Notes: generated by a model not told the origin, from the letters alone. A stretch of 64,000 nt of DNA from Actinernus sp. WN-2022 (GCA_030867875.1 JAOWCC010001589.1:140651745-140715744), one strand, 5' to 3'; shown: positions 40,651 through 48,709, counted from the stretch's first letter. Program-made: numbers and translations.

Positions 40651-40811
40651 TCTTGAAGTTCTTCATAACCGGTTTAACCAGTTCAATCTTTGGATGTCAA
40701 ATTCTTGGAAATCTCCATAGCCGGTTTCAATCTTTGGATGTCGAATTCTTGGAAATCTCCATAACTGGTTTCAATCTTTGGATATCGAATTCTTCTCTTC
40801 ATTCTTCTCTT
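40650..40811 (+). repeat. 44-bp tandem repeats in the inner left TIR
   Basis: TTCAATCTTTGGAT starts at 40682, 40726 and 40770, exactly 44 bp apart. Each copy carries GTCGAATTCTTGGAAATC or a close variant, and a more diverged partial copy lies upstream from about 40648. The block ends in a doubled ATTCTTCTCTTC. These may be binding sites for an element-encoded protein; this is inference. Confidence 0.85.
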
Positions 40812-41038
40812 ACTATAGTATTCAACTTTTCATAGTTGCATTCTAGGCTATCCATTCTAATGGCTTCATTGCCTTGCCTGCTATCCGCTATTGCCATATA
40901 TTGGCTTCTGCGAGTTTCTTCTATATTATTTTCCTTTCTTTCTATTTCATAGTGCGTTCGAGGTATCCTGCATCTTCTCTATGTAATGGATGCTGGTGTA
41001 TGGTACTCTATATTTAATATCTAATATAGTAGTATAGG
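40812..41038. other. Gene-free leader between left TIR and first gene
   Basis: These 227 bp of T/C-rich single-copy sequence hold no ORF of note. The last 40 bases (ACTCTATATTTAATATCTAATATAG and so on) form the AT-rich block in front of the first gene. The ten bases AGTAGTATAG at 41028-41037 repeat the element tip. Confidence 0.7.
41005..41038 (+). promoter_or_regulatory. TATA-like start-proximal motif of the zinc-ribbon gene
   Basis: CTATATTTAATATCTAATATAG ends about 12 bases before the ATG at 41039. It matches the AT-rich motif seen in front of most genes of the element (see findings). Promoter function is inferred. Confidence 0.45.
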
Positions 41039-41635
41039 ATGAACTGCAATTCAGAAATCCATGATGAGATGAAAGACTTTGGAGAGTTGTGTCCTTTCTG
41101 CAATGAGCGATTGATAGATTACGTACGCAAGAAAGAGAGTGAGTCGTGTTGTGGCAATACAGAGATAATTAATGATAATGGTATGTATGTTTGCCAAAGC
41201 TGTGGTGTAGTTCATTCATATCGTTTGGTGAATGGATATATCGATTACTACGTAAATAGGTGCCGAATGAGACGTAAGTCTATCTACCATAGGAAATACC
41301 ATATTGACAATATATTCATTGCGAAATTTGATTTACGATATGGTGAGTGCATTGATATTCGTAGGATGTTCAATGAATTCGAAAGTGCTATTGATGTTAT
41401 ATTGAAACGGAAGAGGTATCCAATACTAGATTTCGTGTTCTATAAGTTGTTCGAAATGAAGTTTCGCGAATCTGGAATCGATAACTATCGCATCCATATG
41501 CAAAAGTGTACTAGGTACATATCGAAGATTACAGTTAAACGATATGTTAGGATATGGAAGAAGATCTGTGATATGAATGAATGGTTATACATAGAGACTC
41601 ATAATGGTGTTTTTGCAAGAAGTGAAGATAATTGA
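41039..41635 (+). CDS. Zinc-ribbon protein, VLTF3-like late transcription factor candidate
   Basis: The 198-residue protein has C18-x2-C21, C37-C38 and C52-x2-C55. The part around residues 38-60 has the TFIIB-type zinc-ribbon pattern: Cys-Gly, then hydrophobic residues, Gly, then VCQSCGVV. A basic stretch with RKSIYHRKYHID (79-90) follows, then a helical, basic C-terminal half. This order (zinc ribbon, then a Tyr-x-Arg-x-x-His motif) resembles the poxvirus/NCLDV late transcription factor VLTF3, which directs viral RNA polymerase to late promoters. No RNA polymerase is encoded here, so it might instead recruit a host polymerase or that of a co-infecting virus. It is the first gene, points inward from the left TIR and converges with the next gene (11 bp between stops). 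The family call is by pattern only; a generic TFIIB-like zinc ribbon is the alternative. Confidence 0.55.
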   Translation: MNCNSEIHDEMKDFGELCPFCNERLIDYVRKKESESCCGNTEIINDNGMYVCQSCGVVHSYRLVNGYIDYYVNRCRMRRKSIYHRKYHIDNIFIAKFDLRYGECIDIRRMFNEFESAIDVILKRKRYPILDFVFYKLFEMKFRESGIDNYRIHMQKCTRYISKITVKRYVRIWKKICDMNEWLYIETHNGVFARSEDN

Positions 41636-41646
41636 TATGGCAATGA

Positions 41647-42144
41647 TCAACTAGTTGCGTACTTCTTGTTGTATCTCTCTCTGAATCTATCAACTAGTGG
41701 ACATAGGTCACTAACTTGATCGTCCAACCAGTTCAACTCTAATGTAAATCTTTCGATGTCGAGTTCTTCTCCACGCAGATATGCCCTTATTTTATTCAAG
41801 ATCTTCTGATATGATGTGTACGCAAATTTGCTCATTTCCGTCTTCCTATTGTAGTTTTTCATTTTTAGTAGTCCTTGAAGCAATAGTCCTGATCCCGATA
41901 TTGTACCGAGAATGATTGGATTTAGTGTTATAGACCCAATGATTACGCCTGTACTTGTGAGACCAATTGACGATAAGTGTAGAATTGTATTAACCTTCTT
42001 GAATCGTTTGTATGCTTGCTTGTGGTAGAAGCATTTTTTGTGGTAGTGAGAATACAGGTTTTTTAGCATTTCGACATCTGCTTCACTCAAGTCCTTGTCT
42101 ATATGATTGAAGTTGAATATGTCTACTTTCAACGTCTTTGCCAT
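41647..42144 (-). CDS. Two-transmembrane-segment protein of unknown function
   Basis: The 165-residue protein has a polar N-terminal region rich in His, Tyr and Lys (residues 28-50) and two adjacent hydrophobic segments at about 52-73 and 76-94, separated only by an Asn-Pro turn. A charged helical C-terminal half follows. The hairpin of two membrane segments with a soluble helical tail recalls SLATT-type membrane proteins, but I do not recognise the family with certainty. It could act at a cell or virion membrane. The start is supported by AACGTATAGCTAT directly before the ATG, matching the start-proximal motif of the other genes. It is the last of three minus-strand genes, 11 bp downstream of the split acidic gene. 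Confidence 0.6.
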   Translation of the reverse strand: MAKTLKVDIFNFNHIDKDLSEADVEMLKNLYSHYHKKCFYHKQAYKRFKKVNTILHLSSIGLTSTGVIIGSITLNPIILGTISGSGLLLQGLLKMKNYNRKTEMSKFAYTSYQKILNKIRAYLRGEELDIERFTLELNWLDDQVSDLCPLVDRFRERYNKKYATS

Positions 42145-42155
42145 ATAGCTATACG

Positions 42156-43316
42156 TTACATAAATTGTTGATACATCTGTTTGTATTCGTCGTCGTCAAT
42201 CAAGCCATCGTTAGAAAGCTTATTGAGTATCTCGACGGCTTCGTTAGAAAGTTCGATACTATTGTTTCCAGCGTTTTTCGATGCTATTATTAACTCTAGT
42301 CTTTCACATAGCTCATTCGGGTTGTTGTAGTACTTTATTCGACTTTTGTTACAACCACCTGATTTTTTCGTTCCTAAGTCGATCTTACCACTTTTAGACG
42401 TATATGGAGAGATTCCCGAGAGCTTAATCAGCTTGTTGAATATCCTTTGAGCATCATCAGTGTACAGTCTTCTAGGATTGTAGCGTTTCGTTAGCAACTC
42501 CATAAATGAATTATCGACCTTATGGTTTAGTATCTTCTTACCACTACCATTGTAAGCCTCTAATCTCATCTCTAATAATTTAGCTGGATCGATATACAAA
42601 TTTCCAAACGTATAATCGGACCCTATTTTTAGACCTGTGCCTGTCGTTTTCTTAGATGACTTTGGCGTTTCTATGACGTCCTCATCTGGTACGAATACGA
42701 CTTCCTTCTCTGGTGTCTTTAGTTTTCGCACTTCTTTCAAGTACTTGCTTGCTGCTAATTTTTGATTGCCTAGTATCTTTATTGTCGTGGGTGATTTAGA
42801 TGATTTGATTTGCTTGTTCAGTATCGTTATGGCATTTTGTATTAAGTATTCTGAAGGTATGTCTTTTAAGCTTGGATCGAACCCTAGTTTTTCTAGTCGT
42901 TTAGATTCTTGTGCTCCAAAAATTGGTTTTGTACCATCAACGGCTCCTTTGTCGTTCTCTTCGTCTTCATCTTCGTCTTCCTCGTAATGCGATGGCAGTT
43001 TACCAATCCACGATTCTAAGCCTTTAGTAGATCCTTGTGTTGAGATGGCTTCACTAAGTGTATCGATTGCTCCAGTGATGTTCTCTTGGTTTTCTTGTAG
43101 CTGTTCAATCATCTCATCTTGTTACTTATCAGCCAATTTCTGCGCCTTTTCAACTGAAGCTGTTACGGGTTGGTATAGCTTTTCGCCAGCTTCTCGTAAT
43201 GATTGATCACCTAGCTTTTTATTGAGTAATCGTTTCTTTAAGATTCGCCTATTTTTCAAGAATTCGTTAATTAAGCTTGCTCTTTCTTCTACTGTCTTAA
43301 TAGTTCTGAACGACAT
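42156..43316 (-). pseudogene. Conserved acidic Polinton protein (DUF8207-like) split by one in-frame TAA
   Basis: Two ORFs lie in the same frame: 43316-43122 (64 residues, ending at TAA) and 43112-42156 (318 residues). Only three sense codons separate the stop from the next ATG. The first piece is basic and helical. The second starts with a Glu/Gln-rich helix, has an acidic run of Asp/Glu at residues 43-55, a linker rich in Ser, Lys and Thr, and a folded C-terminal part (about 170-318) with a region of the kind found in many cnidarian Polinton proteins; DUF8207 is my tentative match. The start-proximal motif (AATATGTATACGT) is present before 43316 but absent before 43112, which argues for one gene. 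It may be a nonsense mutation, a sequencing error or stop readthrough (context TAAC). Function unknown; possibly structural. The gene lies between the ATPase and the membrane protein on the same strand. Confidence 0.7.
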
Positions 43317-43416
43317 ACGTATACATATTAGTTACATAATTCGTTACTCTAAGTTAGCGTAACTTTTTGAAATCGTATGTAAATCACACGAAAACCCTCG
43401 AATTCTCATTCTCTAA
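43317..43416 (-). promoter_or_regulatory. Spacer with start-proximal motif for the split acidic gene
   Basis: This 100-bp gap separates the ATPase stop from the ATG at 43316. On the minus strand it ends ATGTAACTAATATGTATACGT immediately before the ATG, the same AT-rich, TATAC-containing motif found before other genes. The rest shows no clear structure. Confidence 0.45.
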
Positions 43417-44103
43417 CTACGTATTATGCATGTATAAACCGTCGAAGTTCTTTCGATACATCTCGGGAATATGCTTAGAAGTCTTATCCAACACCATGAA
43501 ATCGAATGGTTCTATCGTAGCTTCTCGATATATGTCTTCGAATTGTTTCCGACTGATGTTTTTACAGTTATCATCAGCAATGTGTCTGATGTCCTTGTTA
43601 TCTAATCCGCCAAATAGAACGAAGCACTTAGTATTGCGTCGAATGTATTTTGGCACATCGTAATAGCTTTGACACAAGTAAATGCAGTTACAGTTCTTAT
43701 TTCTAGATAGCGAAAAGTATTCCTTAACGTTGTTCATATTTTTATTGTCGATCTTAATATCATCGAATACGATAACCTTATTAGCGTCATCATCTAAATC
43801 TTCAACTGGTATGATGTCTTCTGGATTGCATAATTCGACATTACACGCATCGTCGTCGTCATCTAATTCCTCGTTAATGATATCATGGAATTCTTTTATT
43901 AGACTGTACTTATCCTGATGAGGATTTAGAGTATGTATCTTACATGAATCGTAATTCATCCATTTTAAAAGCATATTGGTAAGCAGATTCGTTTTACCTT
44001 GACCCGTACTACCAACTAGCATAAAATGGCAATCAGGAAGCAAGAAGTGATGTTTTGGTTTCTGACTTATTTTTTCAGTATCGTCAAAGTTGATTATATT
44101 CAT
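43417..44103 (-). CDS. ATP: Genome-packaging ATPase (FtsK/HerA-type, A32-like)
   Basis: This 228-residue P-loop ATPase would pump element DNA into preformed capsids. Walker A is GSTGQGKT at residues 31-38. Walker B is a hydrophobic strand ending in FDD at 113-115. A strand with CQSYYDVPKYIRRNT (144-158) fits the sensor/arginine region of Polinton and NCLDV packaging ATPases. An acidic run of Asp/Glu lies at 79-85. The length is typical for Polintons (about 220-260). The gene is the first of the minus-strand trio and shares a 27-bp divergent start region with the fibre-head-like gene. No break is visible. The family is certain from motifs and context; packaging itself is inferred from the family. 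Confidence 0.93.
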   Translation of the reverse strand: MNIINFDDTEKISQKPKHHFLLPDCHFMLVGSTGQGKTNLLTNMLLKWMNYDSCKIHTLNPHQDKYSLIKEFHDIINEELDDDDDACNVELCNPEDIIPVEDLDDDANKVIVFDDIKIDNKNMNNVKEYFSLSRNKNCNCIYLCQSYYDVPKYIRRNTKCFVLFGGLDNKDIRHIADDNCKNISRKQFEDIYREATIEPFDFMVLDKTSKHIPEMYRKNFDGLYMHNT

Positions 44104-44130
44104 CTACTATAATGTACGTATACAATATAG
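44104..44130. promoter_or_regulatory. 27-bp divergent promoter region (ATPase / fibre-head gene)
   Basis: Only 27 bp separate two divergent ATGs. Read rightward it contains GTATACAATATAG just before the ATG at 44131. Read leftward it contains TTGTATACGTACATTATAG before the ATG at 44103. The core GTATAC is palindromic and serves both sides. A leader this short implies almost leaderless mRNAs. Confidence 0.6.
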
Positions 44131-44751
44131 ATGAGTCTTACGAAATTTGGAACGATTCGAACTGGAAGCAGCAATGAGTGCATGCATGAGCAAACACCAG
44201 TAAGAATAGTTAGTATTAATGCGAAAGAGATTTCACTCTTATGGCTTCAACGCGATACAGATTGGATGGATATACCCAATTACGAAATACAGCTAACACC
44301 AAAAGGTACGAATATGATGAGACTATCATGCCGCCTATACATCTCAAACAACACTGGAGGAGGTAATTTTTGGTTCCGATGGGTCCTATTAACGCCAACA
44401 CCAGTTCCAGGGCACCATTTACAAACGATTATTGGTGTAAGTAATTTACCAGATGCAGCAATTGGCTTGAGAACCAGATGTGCATTTGCATCACAACCGC
44501 CAAGAGATCCAGAGACAGTCGTTTGTATTTCAGACGTCTCTTTTCATGAGAATTTCGGTAACGGCATCCTACACACGTATAAGCTGCAGTGTAAGATCAC
44601 TGATACAGGAACGATGGTATTGAATAGACTGTATAATGGCGCTAATGCGACATGGAATGGATACATGAAATCATTAATAATGGTTGAGGAAATCACAGGA
44701 ATGACCAAAAAAACTGCTCAAAATGGGATCAACGAATACGCATCAAACTAA
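44131..44751 (+). CDS. Beta-rich protein resembling a fibre head without a stalk
   Basis: The 206-residue protein is rich in Thr, Asn and aromatic residues, with no predicted membrane segment and no zinc motif. Its N-terminus (MSLTKFGTIRTGS) resembles that of the following collagen-like fibre (MSYSIFGTLYNGT). Its middle (residues about 52-75, ending RLSCRLYIS) resembles the fibre's C-terminal region (RIQCCLYIR). This suggests a shared beta-sandwich head fold and a common capsid-anchoring N-terminal peptide. If so, it is a short fibre or vertex-decoration protein at the virion surface. It is the first gene of the long plus-strand run and lies 21 bp upstream of the fibre gene. I do not recognise a named family; the fold assignment is inference. 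Confidence 0.5.
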   Translation: MSLTKFGTIRTGSSNECMHEQTPVRIVSINAKEISLLWLQRDTDWMDIPNYEIQLTPKGTNMMRLSCRLYISNNTGGGNFWFRWVLLTPTPVPGHHLQTIIGVSNLPDAAIGLRTRCAFASQPPRDPETVVCISDVSFHENFGNGILHTYKLQCKITDTGTMVLNRLYNGANATWNGYMKSLIMVEEITGMTKKTAQNGINEYASN

Positions 44752-44772
44752 TGTAATCATATAATATAAGAG
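44752..44772 (+). promoter_or_regulatory. Start-proximal TATA-like motif of the fibre gene
   Basis: ATCATATAATATAAGAG lies directly before the ATG at 44773. The same ATCATATAATAT string precedes the major capsid ATG at 47262, pointing to co-regulation of virion genes. Confidence 0.55.
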
Positions 44773-46122
44773 ATGAGTTACTCAATATTTGGAACGCTTT
44801 ACAATGGTACGATAGAGCAAAAGGAAGGTAAGCGCGGACCACCTGGAAGGGATTCAACCGTTCCTGGCCCACGTGGAAGGGACTCAACTGTTCCTGGCCC
44901 AGCAGGTAAGGACTCAACTGTTCCTGGACCATCTGGAAGGGACTCAACCATTCCTGGCCCACCTGGAAGGGATTCAACTGTTCCTGGCCCACGTGGAAGG
45001 GACTCAACCGTTCCTGGCCCAGCAGGTAAGGATTCGACTGTTCCTGGCCCACGTGGAAGGGACTCAACCGTTCCTGGCCCACGTGGAAGGGACTCAACCG
45101 TTCCTGGGCCTGGTGTTATGTATGGTAGTCAAACATTCAATTGTGGTAATTTCGTTATGGATTCTAGTAATTGGGCGTCATCAAGCAGTGTAAGTTCATT
45201 CATAATCATAAATGATGCATACTCTATGATTAACATCGCTCCAGAACATCAAGGTTTTAGAATCCTAGAGACATTTAAACCAAACTCGACGGAGAAGTTG
45301 ACTATGACTCTACCAAAAAATGATAATCCAGCCTTAGGGTTAAAAGGCAACAGTGACTACGCAGTTCGGGTCGAAGCTTATGCAAACGTTGGATCCATAA
45401 CACTAAACTCTATATCAATTGAACAGAATTTAAGTTTCATATCGAACACGATGAAAAATGGAAGGATAGGATCTACAAACACTGCTTTCCAAGAGCTAAG
45501 CATAACAACATCTACTAATGACACAGGTAAATTTTCATTTACATTGAGTCATAATCAGTCATCCAATCAGCTAATAGTAATCTATGTTGCAATCGTTGCT
45601 GGAGCATTAAATGCAAACACCTTTGTGAATCCAGCATCATTCGACGACGTCTCACTTATTATACCAACTCAAATTAAGGATATTGTACCAATTAGACCAA
45701 CCATCTATGGTAATGTCATTAACGAAAGGCTAAGATATCAAACAAGAAGTGCGCTTACAGAAATTCCTAAGTTGACGGTCACATTACCTGGTGGGAACGT
45801 GTTATATCGAATACAATGTTGCTTATATATTAGATCGAGTAGAGACGACACAGATATAGTTTTCTCAAACAGAAAGAATGACACATACGTTAACGTATTC
45901 AATATGCGTATAAAAAGAGGGGCATATGCCGATGTTCCATTGAACAACGTATATTATTTGTTTCAAAGAGATGTGGATACAACATATTATATGATGATAC
46001 AAACTCAATCTGGAGTCGTCGTTAACGTCAATTGGAATTCACAACAATCTTACATAACAGCTGAAAAATGGGATGGCCTGAATGTCGTACACGATTCATC
46101 CGATAATATAATAATTGGATAA
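44773..46122 (+). CDS. Collagen-like fibre / attachment protein
   Basis: The 449-residue protein has a short N-terminal peptide (1-21), a stalk at about 22-114 made of nine 10-residue units of the form GRDSTVPGPR, and a large C-terminal region (115-449) rich in Ser, Thr, Asn and beta-formers. In the stalk, Gly occurs at spacings of 3 and 7, so this is an interrupted collagen-like repeat, not a pure Gly-X-Y helix. The encoding DNA is a 30-bp minisatellite (about 44845-45114), prone to copy-number change. By analogy with adenovirus and phage fibres it would form a trimeric spike with a receptor-binding head; this is inference. The C-terminal part (about 330-440) resembles the preceding 206-residue protein. 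The penton gene follows 20 bp downstream, fitting a vertex-spike role. Confidence 0.7.
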   Translation: MSYSIFGTLYNGTIEQKEGKRGPPGRDSTVPGPRGRDSTVPGPAGKDSTVPGPSGRDSTIPGPPGRDSTVPGPRGRDSTVPGPAGKDSTVPGPRGRDSTVPGPRGRDSTVPGPGVMYGSQTFNCGNFVMDSSNWASSSSVSSFIIINDAYSMINIAPEHQGFRILETFKPNSTEKLTMTLPKNDNPALGLKGNSDYAVRVEAYANVGSITLNSISIEQNLSFISNTMKNGRIGSTNTAFQELSITTSTNDTGKFSFTLSHNQSSNQLIVIYVAIVAGALNANTFVNPASFDDVSLIIPTQIKDIVPIRPTIYGNVINERLRYQTRSALTEIPKLTVTLPGGNVLYRIQCCLYIRSSRDDTDIVFSNRKNDTYVNVFNMRIKRGAYADVPLNNVYYLFQRDVDTTYYMMIQTQSGVVVNVNWNSQQSYITAEKWDGLNVVHDSSDNIIIG

Positions 46123-46142
46123 TAATCTAACCAAACTGTATA

Positions 46143-46883
46143 ATGCAAACTACGCTATTCTTCGATAGTAAGAAAGGATTCGGTTCATCTGAAAACTTCA
46201 CGACAAACTTCAATCCTCCATTGGAGCTAGACAGTACGAAAAACTATCAAATCTCGTTAATCAATGCATCAATGTGGTACTCTTGGTATAACATAACGAG
46301 TGTAAATAACAAGTTCAAATACTATAATGGTACAGCTTGGAAGACGATAACATTATCGCCAGGAGCATACAACGTAATTGACATAAACGACACTATGAAG
46401 CACCATATGAAGCAAAATAGCGATTGGGACGTTGCTAACAGTAAGTACTATGTCGATATTAAACCTAATTACAACACACTGAAGTCTGTGATTGAGATAC
46501 GAAATGGTTATAAAGTGGATTTCACTATTGACGAAAGTTTTAGGACGATACTTGGTTTCGAATCTAAGATAGTTCAAGGCAACGGCTTTCACGATAGCGA
46601 TAAGATTGTGCAAATCACAGAGGTCGATACTATTCAAGTACACTGCGATCTAGTAACAGATTCTTACATAAATGGCAGTACAAGTTCGGTCATCTACTCA
46701 TTCGTTCCATCGGTTCCTCCAGGTTACTTGATCAACATCCATCCTAACCAACGATTCGATATGAACATATCGAAAAGATCGATTAACAGTATATCGTTCT
46801 CGCTTAGAGATCAAAGTGGTAATTCGATAAGAATGAATAATGAGAGAGTTACGTATTACATCCATCTTAGTGAGATTGTGTAA
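46143..46883 (+). CDS. Minor capsid (penton) protein, single jelly-roll
   Basis: The 246-residue beta-rich protein has the order of features seen in Polinton minor capsid proteins: an N-terminal strand ending in PPLELD (25-30), an aromatic patch WYSWYNIT (45-52), a region PGAYNVIDIND, a strand with VDFTIDESFRTILGF, a VHCDLVTDSYING segment (about 166-178) and a C-terminal strand ending in a Tyr/His/Leu-rich tip. The known family forms the pentameric vertices of the icosahedral capsid as a single jelly-roll. The size fits the family. It sits between the fibre and the major capsid gene, as expected for a vertex protein that anchors a fibre. CTGTATA lies directly before the ATG. No break is seen. 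Confidence 0.85.
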   Translation: MQTTLFFDSKKGFGSSENFTTNFNPPLELDSTKNYQISLINASMWYSWYNITSVNNKFKYYNGTAWKTITLSPGAYNVIDINDTMKHHMKQNSDWDVANSKYYVDIKPNYNTLKSVIEIRNGYKVDFTIDESFRTILGFESKIVQGNGFHDSDKIVQITEVDTIQVHCDLVTDSYINGSTSSVIYSFVPSVPPGYLINIHPNQRFDMNISKRSINSISFSLRDQSGNSIRMNNERVTYYIHLSEIV

Positions 46884-46888
46884 CCAAT

Positions 46889-47236
46889 ATGTATATGCTA
46901 TTAACGAGAGAACGATATACCAAAAGGAAAGTCATTGGTGGAAACCTCATTGGGAACGTATTCGACAAAGCAAAGAGTACGCTTTCAACAGCTAGCAAGA
47001 TAATAACGAGGCCCATTAATGCTTTAAAAAATGGATTGCTAAAACCCGTTATTACTAAGGCTCTTCCATATGTTAAACAGAAAGCCATCAATGTTGGCAC
47101 TAAAGCGATCCTTCAAAAAGTAAAGCAGGGCGTTAGAGACGTTTCGTCAAATCCAGAGGTTCGGAAAGTCTTGAATGACCGGTCGAGAGCTATCTTATCG
47201 AATCTTATTGCTGGAAGAGGCATGAAACGATTGTAG
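46889..47236 (+). CDS. Small basic, amphipathic virion protein (adenovirus pVI/pX-like role)
   Basis: The 115-residue basic protein is dominated by amphipathic helices (about 18-105). A second in-frame ATG at 46895 gives 113 residues and is directly preceded by AATATGTAT, so it may be the real start. Near the C-terminus the sequence LIAGRG (107-112) matches the adenain cleavage pattern (hydrophobic)-X-Gly-X|Gly, and IGGN lies near the N-terminus. This suggests processing by the protease encoded at 49779. A small, basic, helix-forming, protease-processed protein next to the major capsid gene suggests an internal membrane-lytic or cement protein like adenovirus pVI, but there is no clear sequence match. 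It begins 5 bases after the penton stop codon. Confidence 0.55.
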   Translation: MYMLLTRERYTKRKVIGGNLIGNVFDKAKSTLSTASKIITRPINALKNGLLKPVITKALPYVKQKAINVGTKAILQKVKQGVRDVSSNPEVRKVLNDRSRAILSNLIAGRGMKRL

Positions 47237-47240
47237 TGAC

Positions 47241-47261
47241 TTTTGTATAATCATATAATAT
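47241..47261 (+). promoter_or_regulatory. Start-proximal TATA-like motif of the major capsid gene
   Basis: TTGTATAATCATATAATAT abuts the ATG at 47262. It is nearly the same as the block before the fibre gene and the strongest example of the element's motif. Confidence 0.55.
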
Positions 47262-48680
47262 ATGACTGAAGTAATTAGCCAATATTTTCAATTCGATGAA
47301 TCGAACATTATCGATAACTCAACTACGAAATTCGAATATATCGAATACCTTCCAAGAGACTCTAATAACATGGATAAAGATGGCCAAAGGATCATCGAGA
47401 CTCGAGATGAAGACGTATACCTGCTCCCACATAAGGCTATGTTGGAGGTGCGTGGTAAGCTGCAAACAGCTGCTAATGCTGATTATAATGCAACAGATAT
47501 TGTATCGCTTGTGAATAATGCGTGGAGTCTATTTTCAAGTGCTCAATATCAGATTAACAACCAAATAGTAGAAAGTGTGAATGACTACCTACCAGAAGCA
47601 AGCACAATTCTAAACACAGTCATGTTTTCTGATGACTATAGCCGTAGTACTGCTAGTAATATGCTTTGGTTTAGAGATACATCAACGGGTACACCAACTT
47701 TAAAGTACATAACTGCAATTGCTGCAGTCGATGATGCTGCTAATGCAGCTGCCGTTCGAACAGGAACGCAAGCCTTAGTTGTTGCATACACACAAGACCA
47801 AACAGCTAATCTAGGTTTCACTGCTCGACAGGCTATCACGACAGGAGCTAAACAAGTATCCCTGCTTCTACCACTATCGCAAGTTTTCGGATTCTGTAAG
47901 GATGTAGATACTGTGTTTCGGAGTGTCAAACATACCCTTATCCTAAACAGAGCAACAGCAAACCAGTATATCATGAAAGATAATGCTGTAGGCGTTGGTA
48001 AATTTAAGATTACTCACCTATCACTATGGATGCCTAAAGTCGTTCCTTCACTAGAAATTCAATCATACATTGATGCCAAACTAGTAAGTGGTTACATAAA
48101 GGACCTATACTTCGAGCAGGTACGTGTATACAGAACGATGTTCCAAGCCGTTGAAACGAACCCAACATGGAGAATTACAACACAGCCAGGTAGCGAACTT
48201 CCAAGACATGTCTTCATTGCATTACAGTCTAGTGATCGTCATCCAACAGCTAATGCACAGAATGTCAATAATATGATCTTCGATAATGGGAACCTAACAA
48301 GAATCAGTATTCGAATCAATAGCGTACAACATCCAGAAAGAGAAGTAGAATGTAACTTCACTCCAGCTAATAGGAACTATAATAGATCGTACATGATGTT
48401 CATGGATGCCGTTAACAAATACCAAGATACCGATACTGGTAGTCAGCTTAGTGTTGAGGATTGGGCATCATTGTATCCAATACATCATTTTGACGTTAGT
48501 AAGCATTCAGAGCAGCTGAAAACAAGCATGGCTGATATTGAAGTCCGATTTACCCTAGGTGGGAACTTCAGAAACATAGCTAACAATGCTGATATACCTT
48601 ATTATGTTTATGCCGTAATCCTATCCGATAGGCACTTACAACTACAAGGCTTGTCTGGTAGAATGAATGTAATCGTGTAA
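47262..48680 (+). CDS. MCP: Major capsid protein, double jelly-roll
   Basis: The 472-residue protein is the largest structural gene of the element and lies directly after the penton and small virion genes. It is beta-rich with few Lys clusters and no membrane segment. It shows the features of Polinton major capsid proteins: an early YIEYLPRD segment followed by an aligned core, an LLPLSQVFGF segment about 200 residues in, an aromatic and charged loop with ECNFTPANRNYNRSYMM, and a conserved end with YPIHHFDVSKHSEQL and VRFTLGGNF. The family forms trimeric capsomers (pseudo-hexamers) of the icosahedral shell. The length is within the usual range (about 450-650). The frame is intact from ATG to stop. 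The call rests on pattern, length and position; a structure prediction would settle it. Confidence 0.88.
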   Translation: MTEVISQYFQFDESNIIDNSTTKFEYIEYLPRDSNNMDKDGQRIIETRDEDVYLLPHKAMLEVRGKLQTAANADYNATDIVSLVNNAWSLFSSAQYQINNQIVESVNDYLPEASTILNTVMFSDDYSRSTASNMLWFRDTSTGTPTLKYITAIAAVDDAANAAAVRTGTQALVVAYTQDQTANLGFTARQAITTGAKQVSLLLPLSQVFGFCKDVDTVFRSVKHTLILNRATANQYIMKDNAVGVGKFKITHLSLWMPKVVPSLEIQSYIDAKLVSGYIKDLYFEQVRVYRTMFQAVETNPTWRITTQPGSELPRHVFIALQSSDRHPTANAQNVNNMIFDNGNLTRISIRINSVQHPEREVECNFTPANRNYNRSYMMFMDAVNKYQDTDTGSQLSVEDWASLYPIHHFDVSKHSEQLKTSMADIEVRFTLGGNFRNIANNADIPYYVYAVILSDRHLQLQGLSGRMNVIV

Positions 48681-48709
48681 ATTTTATCTAATTATACTAC
48701 ATATACGAA
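48681..48709 (+). promoter_or_regulatory. Start-proximal TATA-like motif
   Basis: ATTATACTACATATACGAA sits immediately before the ATG at 48710. TATACGAA followed by ATG recurs before the PLA2 gene at 50215. Confidence 0.5.

Larger units (their letters stand above)
40452..40811 (+). repeat. Left terminal inverted repeat (360 bp)
   Basis: It matches the reverse complement of 56134-56478. I see no substitutions. The differences are one extra 18-bp minirepeat unit here and three fewer bases (AAG) just after it, which explains 360 against 345 bp. Identity ends after ATTCTTCTCTT. Two weak ORFs across this region are not coding: their mirror images lie in the other repeat and they match no known protein. 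Confidence 0.96.

Noticed and set aside
40465..40835. ORFs inside the left TIR, with a mirror ORF at 56119-56304
   Set aside because: They encode the 18-bp and 44-bp repeats and are the same sequence in both TIRs; no domain is recognisable.
42766..43918. Plus-strand ORFs opposite the split gene and the ATPase (e.g. 42766-42987, 43367-43663)
   Set aside because: They are low-complexity antisense shadows, including a poly-Ser run opposite the acidic Asp/Glu run.
44729..45193. Repetitive ORFs in other frames of the collagen-like stalk (45097-44729 minus, 44873-45193 plus)
   Set aside because: They are shadow readings of the 30-bp minisatellite in the fibre gene.
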